Position numbers and translations under genes: made by a program
Shown here: positions 58,848 through 64,000 of the stretch, piece after piece
Layout: each line of letters starts with the position of its first letter
Position numbering within the stretch: position 1 is the stretch's first letter
NCBI RefSeq assembly: GCF_000756615.1
Contig: NZ_CP009288.1
Coordinates: 4,092,001 to 4,156,000, forward strand
DNA from: Paenibacillus durus
GTDB taxonomy: Bacteria; Bacillota; Bacilli; Paenibacillales; Paenibacillaceae
Direction: 5' to 3'
DNA length: 64,000 bases
The notes under the pieces: model-generated
What the model saw: only the letters and a program-made list of their open reading frames with translations
What the model was told of the DNA's origin: nothing
The model's database searches: none

Positions 58848-59468
58848 ATGAGAAAATGGCTATTGGCGCTGTGTTATGTTTCGGGCATGGGCGCCGCGTT
58901 TATCTACAGATATACCATTCTAGACTGGCTGGGCCAAGACGGGCATGTTCTGCTCTCGATCCTGGCCGCGGCCGCGCTGGCTCTATTCCCGGTCGTACCG
59001 TACAAAGCCGTCATCGGACTGTTCGGATATGTATACGGAAGTCTGGCAGGCGGAGCAATGTGCTGGCTCGCAACAACGATTGCTGCGGGGCTGATGTTTG
59101 GCGGCGTCAAATGGCTGTTTCCGGAAAAAGGACGCGCTTATTTGTCTTCGATTCCGGCGCTGGACAAATTCACGGCTGCCGTTCAGCGGCGGCCCTTCGC
59201 CTCTGTCGTTGCAGCCCGCCTGCTGCCGGTCATACCGCAAGCGGCGGTCAATGTGTATGCCGCTGCGGCCGGGCTGCCCTTCTGGACCTTTATCCTTGCT
59301 TCGGGACTGGGCAAAATACCGGGCATCGCTCTCTTCGCCTTTCTTGGCGGCAGCGCCCGGGAGCATCCCGCCGCCGCCGGAATAGCTGCGGCGCTGTACA
59401 TTGCGGCGCTCCTGTTGCTTAGCCTCCTGCTAAAAGGCGGCAGGCATCGGTACAATCGTTCAGCCTGA
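58848..59468 (+). CDS. TVP38/TMEM64-family (SNARE-associated) membrane protein
   Basis: A 206-residue protein with about five membrane segments. The DedA/VTT-like core is visible: VPYKAVIGLFGYVYGSLAGG and AARLLPVIPQAAVNVYAAAA with PGIALFAFLGGSA. Members are proposed lipid scramblases or transporters; the substrate here is unknown. The ATG at 58848 has AAAGGA nine bases upstream; the longer frame from 58818 is rejected. Monocistronic as far as can be seen. Confidence 0.88.
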   Translation: MRKWLLALCYVSGMGAAFIYRYTILDWLGQDGHVLLSILAAAALALFPVVPYKAVIGLFGYVYGSLAGGAMCWLATTIAAGLMFGGVKWLFPEKGRAYLSSIPALDKFTAAVQRRPFASVVAARLLPVIPQAAVNVYAAAAGLPFWTFILASGLGKIPGIALFAFLGGSAREHPAAAGIAAALYIAALLLLSLLLKGGRHRYNRSA

Positions 59469-59557
59469 AGCATGCGGCTTGTTGGCATAAAGCACTTAAA
59501 TGGTTTATAATTAAATTGTGTTCTATTTAATTGTTTGATTTAACAGGAGGGACAACT

Positions 59558-60538
59558 ATGACTGACAATCCGACTAACGAAACAGGCTCCCGCACTGAAA
59601 AAGCGACATTCGCAGGAGGCTGCTTCTGGTGTATGGTCTCCCCGTTCGAGGAACTGCCCGGCATTATCGACGTCGTCTCCGGCTATACCGGAGGGCATAC
59701 GGTTAATCCGACTTACGAAGAAGTCTGCTCCGAAACAACGGGCCATGCCGAAGCTGTGCAAATTACGTTCGATCCTATAATTTTTCCATACAGCAAGCTG
59801 CTCGAGCTGTTCTGGCAGCAAATTGATCCGACGGATGAAGGCGGCCAATTCCATGACCGCGGCTCGTCCTACCGGACGGCGATCTTCTATCATAATGAGG
59901 AGCAGCGCAAGGAAGCAGAGGCATCCAAGATCGCAACCGAGCAAAGCGGCCGCTTCTCGGGTCCGGTTGTGACGCCAATTGTTCCGGCTGGGGTCTTTTA
60001 CCCTGCGGAAGAATACCATCAAGGCTATCACCGCAAAAATCCGGGCCATTACAAACGCTACCGCAAAGCCTCCGGCCGGGAAGCCTTTATCGAGAAGCAT
60101 TGGTCACATAAAGAGGACAAGCAGAGCCTGAAGCAGCGGCTTACGCCCCTGCAATACGAGGTTACGCAGAATAATGCCACGGAATCCCCTTTTCAAAATG
60201 ATTTTTGGGATCATCACGGAGAAGGCATATATGTGGACATCGTGTCCGGAGAGCCGCTCTTTAGTTCGAGGGATAAATATGATTCCGGCTGCGGATGGCC
60301 CAGCTTCACCCGGCCGCTTCGCGACTATTCAGTGAAGGAGAAGACCGATCTCAGCCATTTGATGATCCGCACGGAGGTGCGCAGCAGGGAAGCGGACTCG
60401 CATCTCGGCCATGTCTTTAACGATGGACCGGGACCGGACGGTCTGCGCTACTGCATCAATTCCGCCGCGCTGCGCTTCGTTCCGATAGAGGATCTTGAGC
60501 GGGAAGGTTATGGCGAATACCGCTTCTTATTCCAGTAG
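59558..60538 (+). CDS. msrAB: Peptide methionine sulfoxide reductase MsrA-MsrB fusion
   Basis: Reduces both S- and R-epimers of methionine sulfoxide. The MsrA domain (residues about 10-165) has the catalytic motif GGCFWCMVSPFEE, and the C-terminal MsrB domain (about 185-325) has SGCGWPSFTRPL, SHLGHVFNDGPG and the catalytic RYCINSAALRF. The 326 residues are complete. The ATG at 59558 has AGGAGGG six bases upstream; the frame open to 59531 is rejected. No CxxC zinc pairs are seen in MsrB. Confidence 0.96.
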   Translation: MTDNPTNETGSRTEKATFAGGCFWCMVSPFEELPGIIDVVSGYTGGHTVNPTYEEVCSETTGHAEAVQITFDPIIFPYSKLLELFWQQIDPTDEGGQFHDRGSSYRTAIFYHNEEQRKEAEASKIATEQSGRFSGPVVTPIVPAGVFYPAEEYHQGYHRKNPGHYKRYRKASGREAFIEKHWSHKEDKQSLKQRLTPLQYEVTQNNATESPFQNDFWDHHGEGIYVDIVSGEPLFSSRDKYDSGCGWPSFTRPLRDYSVKEKTDLSHLMIRTEVRSREADSHLGHVFNDGPGPDGLRYCINSAALRFVPIEDLEREGYGEYRFLFQ

Positions 60539-60566
60539 AGCTCTCTTTGTAGAGAGTGAATGCAAC

Positions 60567-60609
60567 AAAAGCCTCCAGAACGGGCCTTTCGCCCGTCCGG
60601 AGGCTTTTT
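60567..60609 (+). terminator. Terminator of msrAB
   Basis: AAAAGCCTCC pairs with GGAGGCTTTTT round an inner CGGGC/GCCCG hairpin. The convergent DUF4349 gene stops at 60613. Confidence 0.92.
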
Positions 60610-60612
60610 CTC

Positions 60613-61743
60613 TTATTTATCTTCTGGCGGTTCCGGCGTGTGCAGCGCTTCTCCAGGCTCATCTTCTCCGTCTGTCCGGCTTTGTCCAGCCGGTCCTTCG
60701 TAAGCCCCCTCGTCTGTACGCCGATTGACTTCCCGGATCAGCAGCGAGGCCTTTGCGCGGCGGCGTCTAGAACGACGGACCCAGAGCAGCGCGGCTAGAA
60801 TGAGGCCGGCTACGATTAGTACCGGCAGCGCCCCGGCCAGGAGAATAAAGAGCCACTCTAACCCCGTGGAGAGGGCATTCAAGGTTCCGCGCAGCGCGTC
60901 TGAGGCTCTGGCAAATAGGGACTGCGGCTCGTCCTTACGCAAGCTTAAAGTGCTCTCGTCCGGCTGGTACAGCCGCAGTTCCACCGTCGAGTACAGCACA
61001 TTTTGATCGATATAACGCATTCTTCCCTTGATCTGCTCGATTTCCTCCTGAATCTTGCCAAGCTCGTTGGCAAACGATACAAGATCCGTGGCTTTGGTCG
61101 CCTTTTTCATAAATTCGACGTACTGGGATTCCAGCAGCTGCTTCGCCTTCAGACGCGCTTCGAGGTCAACATACTCTTCGGAAACGTCCTGACCCTCGAT
61201 GCTGCTTTGAAGAGATTCACTCTTGATCTTCTCTAGACTGTCCAGGAAAGAGGAAAACCCGGAGGCCGGCACCTTTATAACAAATGTACCGCCATGCTCG
61301 GAATCGGACATCGTTTCCGTGAATCCAAGAATGTATCCGCGGGCAAGATTAATCATATTCCGCACTTCCGTCTGCGCTTGCTCGTAATTTTCGACTTCCA
61401 TATTGAGATTGGCATGATAGATTAGCTTGTTGTTCAGCCCAGCGGCTACATCGCCGGACGCGAAACCGCTGAAACTGCTGATGGATTGTTCTGCAGCCGA
61501 GTAGCTTGCAGACTCTTTACCGCCCTCCGATCCGGCAGCTTGCGCGGTTTCGGCGGTATCTGCAAGAACGTCCGCAGCAGGAGCCCCCTTGCTGACCGCA
61601 TTCGATTGAGACGAGTCGCTTTTTTTCATCAGGGATTTTTCAGCCTTATCCGCGTTCCTGGCGCCGCTGCCCGAACTGCAGCCAACCAGCATGATAGACA
61701 ACAACAGCACCGTTACCATACAATACAGACCTCGCTTGAACAT
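60613..61743 (-). CDS. DUF4349 lipoprotein
   Basis: A 376-residue exported lipoprotein with lipobox LLSIMLVGC. A Ser/Ala-rich spacer precedes the DUF4349 domain (about residues 105-285), including LIYHANLNMEVENYEQAQTE, GYILGFTETMSDSE and a helical hairpin (LEARLKAKQLLESQYVEFM). A C-terminal membrane helix (LLAGALPVLIVAGLILAALL) is followed by a basic cytoplasmic tail. Thus both ends could be fixed in the membrane. Role unknown. ATG at 61743 with GGGGGG six bases upstream. Confidence 0.9.
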   Translation of the reverse strand: MFKRGLYCMVTVLLLSIMLVGCSSGSGARNADKAEKSLMKKSDSSQSNAVSKGAPAADVLADTAETAQAAGSEGGKESASYSAAEQSISSFSGFASGDVAAGLNNKLIYHANLNMEVENYEQAQTEVRNMINLARGYILGFTETMSDSEHGGTFVIKVPASGFSSFLDSLEKIKSESLQSSIEGQDVSEEYVDLEARLKAKQLLESQYVEFMKKATKATDLVSFANELGKIQEEIEQIKGRMRYIDQNVLYSTVELRLYQPDESTLSLRKDEPQSLFARASDALRGTLNALSTGLEWLFILLAGALPVLIVAGLILAALLWVRRSRRRRAKASLLIREVNRRTDEGAYEGPAGQSRTDGEDEPGEALHTPEPPEDK

Positions 61744-62052
61744 CCGCATCCCCCCAAAAATTATCTGTTGGTCCGATCTTTAATCTCCAGACGTTTCCAG
61801 ACATTGAAAGGTTGCGGAGCACAAATCTTTCTTATGCAATTTCTTTAGACAGGCGCTGATGAGTATCTCAGATACCGGGTATATTAGTGTCCTGGGATCA
61901 TCCTCCGGTATGACCTTTGTGGTATAAATCAAGAAGAATGAGGAAATTATACTAACGAACAGCCCTACATTCGCAAGAATGAGGGCGTGCTTTCCCGGAT
62001 AAGGTCCACCTTGTCCGGGCGTTATTCATTTCATGACAGGAGGTGAATACTT
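61744..62052. other. Gap with hairpin leader before the DUF1540 gene
   Basis: About 309 bp. It holds a possible plus-strand -10 TATACT near 61950, a CATTC/GAATG hairpin near 61969-61982 and a 10-12-bp hairpin CCCGGATAAGG/CCTTGTCCGGG (61994-62019) about 35 bp before the DUF1540 start. No other gene seen. Confidence 0.5.
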
Positions 62053-62205
62053 ATGGCAAAAGATGTGCTTTGCGAAGTGAACACCTGTACTTATTGGGCG
62101 AATGAAAACAAGTGCAACGCTGAGTCGATCTTCATTGCTTTCAACAACGTGCAACAAGCTTCCCGCTCCGAAGAAACAGATTGTGACACGTTTAAGAAGA
62201 AATAA
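62053..62205 (+). CDS. DUF1540 domain small protein
   Basis: A 50-residue protein: MAKDVLCEVNTCTYWANENK followed by CNAESIFIAFNN and a terminal segment with DCDTFKKK. The four-cysteine pattern (C at 7, 12, 21, 44) fits the DUF1540 family, which probably binds a metal. The ATG follows AGGAGGTG seven bases upstream, a strong ribosome site. It is followed by a strong terminator. Function unknown; such genes are common in spore-formers. Confidence 0.9.
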   Translation: MAKDVLCEVNTCTYWANENKCNAESIFIAFNNVQQASRSEETDCDTFKKK

Positions 62206-62216
62206 GGTATGTATAT

Positions 62217-62260
62217 AAAAAGCAATAAACCGGGATCGGATTCCCGGTTTATTGCTTTTT
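62217..62260. terminator. Bidirectional terminator of DUF1540 gene and metE
   Basis: AAAAGCAATAAACCGGGA pairs with TCCCGGTTTATTGCTTTT across a six-base loop; T-runs in both directions. Confidence 0.93.
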
Positions 62261-62279
62261 AAAGTCGATCTTTCGCAAG

Positions 62280-64000
62280 TTACGGCTGAATAGCCCGCGC
62301 TTTCTTTCTTGCATCCTCAGCGGCCGCCACCATATTTCGCAATGATGCCTCCGTCTCGCTCCAGCCCCGCGTCTTCAGTCCGCAGTCCGGATTGATCCAG
62401 AACTGCTCCGGGTGCAGCACCCGCAGCGCACGGTCGATGCCGGTCTCCATTTCTTCGACCGACGGAACCCGCGGACTATGAATGTCGTATACTCCAAGGC
62501 CGATCCCCTTGTCATATTCCATTTTCTCAAAGCTTGCAATCAGCTCACCATGGCTGCGCGATGTCTCAATGGAAATAACATCCGCATCCATATCGGAAAT
62601 GGAGTCGATCATATCACCAAATTCGCAATAGCACATATGGGTATGAATTTGCGTCGTATCGCGGACGAGATTCGTTGAGATTCTGAAAGATTTTACGGCC
62701 CAGTCCAGATAATGCCTGCGGTCCTTCTCCTTGAGCGGAAGTCCTTCACGCACCGCCGGCTCGTCCACCTGAATCATTTCCACTCCAGCGCTTTCGAGTG
62801 CCAGCACCTCCTGCCGCAGCGCGAGCGCAATCTGGTTCGCTAGCCGCTCCCGGCTTAAATCGTCACGCACGAAGGACCAGTTCAGAATCGTGACCGGCCC
62901 GGTCAGCATGCCCTTTACCGGCAGCTTCGTCAAAGACTGCGCATAGACGCTTTCCTTGACAGTCATCGGTTCGGTGAACGCGACATCGGCGTATATGACC
63001 GGCGGCTTAACGCACCGGGAACCGTAGGATTGCACCCAGCCGTTCTGGGTGAACAGAAATCCATCCAGCTTCTCCCCGAAGAACTCCACCATATCTGTTC
63101 GTTCAAACTCGCCATGCACCAGAACATCCAGACCGATGTTCTCCTGAAGTGCGATGGAGTCCGCAATTTGCCGGCGGATAAAGCCGTCATAGACTTCCTC
63201 GCTCAGCTCGCCCTTGCGCCATTTCAGCCGCGCCTGCCGGACCTCCGGCGTCTGCGGAAAGCTGCCGATGGTCGTTGTCGGCAGCAGCGGCAGCCGCCAC
63301 TTGTCCTGCTGGCGCTTTGCCCGCTCGGCATAGGCCGGGCTTCGCCGGTCGGGCAGCTCGGCCAGGCCGCGTTCAAGCTCCGCCACGTCCGCGCGGCTGC
63401 GCTCGGGCAGCTTGCGGAAGGCGGCCAGCGCAGCCTGCGTCTCGGCTAACGAAGCCCCGGCGGCGTCACGGCCCTCAAGCAGCGCCCGTTTCAGCAGCGC
63501 AAGCTCCGCCAGCTTCTCATCGGCGAAGGCCAGCGCGCTGCGCACCTCCGGCTTCAGCTTCTCCTCGCTGCGCACTGTCACAGGCACGTGCAGCAGGCTG
63601 CTGGACGGCTGCAAAATCAATTTGCCCTCCGGGACAAGGGCAGTCAAGCGCTGAGCCAGCGCCAGCTTATCATCCGGGTCGCAGCGCCAAATCCCGCGCC
63701 CGTCGATCACTCCGGCTCCAAGCGTCTTATCCTTCGGCCAGCCCAAGCGCTCGATCGCTTCCAGATTAGCCCCGCTGTCGTGTACAAAATCGAGTCCGAT
63801 CCCCTGCACCGGCAGCTTCAGCAGGGCTTCAAGCGGTTCGGCGGACTCGAAGTAAGTCTGCAGCATAATGGAGAGTCCCGGAACAGCGGAATGAAGCTCG
63901 CCATAAATTTCGCTTAGAAGCTTAATATCCTCTTCCCGAAGTCCGGTCACTACCGCAGGTTCGTCTATTTGAACCCAGGCCGCCCCCTCTCGCTCCAGTT
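62280..64000 (-). CDS. metE: Cobalamin-independent methionine synthase (cut by window edge)
   Basis: Transfers a methyl group from methyl-tetrahydropteroyl-triglutamate to homocysteine. The reading frame passes out of the window: at its right end it reads AAWVQIDEPAVVTGL, so at least about 190 N-terminal residues are missing. The C-terminal catalytic domain has TTTIGSFPQTPEVR, VHGEFERTDMVEFFGE, TGPVTILNWSF, IQVDEPAVREGLP, zinc ligands in HTHMCYCEF (His, Cys) and NPDCGLKTRGW (Cys). Any S-box or other leader lies outside the window. Confidence 0.96.
   Translation of the reverse strand, partial: LEREGAAWVQIDEPAVVTGLREEDIKLLSEIYGELHSAVPGLSIMLQTYFESAEPLEALLKLPVQGIGLDFVHDSGANLEAIERLGWPKDKTLGAGVIDGRGIWRCDPDDKLALAQRLTALVPEGKLILQPSSSLLHVPVTVRSEEKLKPEVRSALAFADEKLAELALLKRALLEGRDAAGASLAETQAALAAFRKLPERSRADVAELERGLAELPDRRSPAYAERAKRQQDKWRLPLLPTTTIGSFPQTPEVRQARLKWRKGELSEEVYDGFIRRQIADSIALQENIGLDVLVHGEFERTDMVEFFGEKLDGFLFTQNGWVQSYGSRCVKPPVIYADVAFTEPMTVKESVYAQSLTKLPVKGMLTGPVTILNWSFVRDDLSRERLANQIALALRQEVLALESAGVEMIQVDEPAVREGLPLKEKDRRHYLDWAVKSFRISTNLVRDTTQIHTHMCYCEFGDMIDSISDMDADVISIETSRSHGELIASFEKMEYDKGIGLGVYDIHSPRVPSVEEMETGIDRALRVLHPEQFWINPDCGLKTRGWSETEASLRNMVAAAEDARKKARAIQP

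Overview
The window looks like a chromosomal segment of an endospore-forming Bacillota of the Paenibacillus type. It carries a complete spoIIIAA-AH operon and spoIVB. The run recN-argR-tlyA-dxs-ispA-xseBA-folD-nusB-asp23-accCB-spoIIIA-yqhV-lysC-efp-yqhT-yqhR-yqhQ-yqhO-mntR follows, with some substitutions, the well-known Bacillus yqh/yqi order. Secreted 'stalk' (copper amine oxidase N-terminal-like) proteins and a moderately high GC content fit Paenibacillus. No rRNA, tRNA, CRISPR array, prophage or insertion sequence was seen.

Region 1 (1-30.7 kb) is core chromosome, mostly on the minus strand. It holds spoIVB (cut by the window edge), recN behind a LexA-type SOS promoter, argR, an uncharacterised membrane protein, isoprenoid genes (dxs, ispA), exonuclease VII (xseAB), folD, nusB and the envelope-stress trio asp23/amaP/DUF2273. 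Then come accBC, the spoIIIA channel operon, yqhV, yitT (plus), aspartate kinase with an internal beta-subunit start, efp, an Xaa-Pro-type peptidase, yqhR, yqhQ-yqhP (plus), a patatin-like lipase, a secreted family-10-like glycosyl hydrolase and mntR.

Region 2 (30.7-41 kb) is a metal and envelope block. It has a frameshifted small ORF, ccdA, znuB, znuC and znuA with a Zur box inside the znuA promoter, metG behind a Met T-box, yidD, zur, and a 759-residue secreted stalk/PKD protein with an ECF-type promoter. The znuC-znuB gap holds four copies of a 40-bp repeat and a GC-rich palindromic element.

Region 3 (41-54.4 kb) is an anaerobic regulon: pflA, pflB, adhE, fnr (with the C-terminal cysteine cluster of the Bacillus type), nirC, nirD, nirB, ric and an unrecognised 241-residue protein. 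TGTGA-N6-TCACN boxes precede pflB (two), adhE, fnr, nirB (two) and ric. At adhE, pflB, nirB and ric they lie about 40-46 bp upstream of plausible start points. Together the genes would cover mixed-acid fermentation, nitrite import and reduction to ammonium, and repair of nitrosatively damaged iron centres, under oxygen-sensing control.

Region 4 (54.6-58 kb) is an AT-rich accessory cassette. It has a TetR regulator divergent from two tandem 404-residue MGT-type glycosyltransferases, and it abuts the C-terminal remnant of an AraC-family gene. Region 5 (58-64 kb) returns to higher GC with an HxlR regulator, a TVP38-like membrane protein, an MsrA-MsrB fusion, a DUF4349 lipoprotein, a 50-residue DUF1540 protein and metE (cut by the right edge). 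I found no clearly new multi-gene system. The best leads are the intra-operon repeats in znu, the FNR boxes that also form a perfect hairpin before pflB, the MGT island with its AraC scar, the orphan beside ric, and NirD's loss of Rieske ligands.
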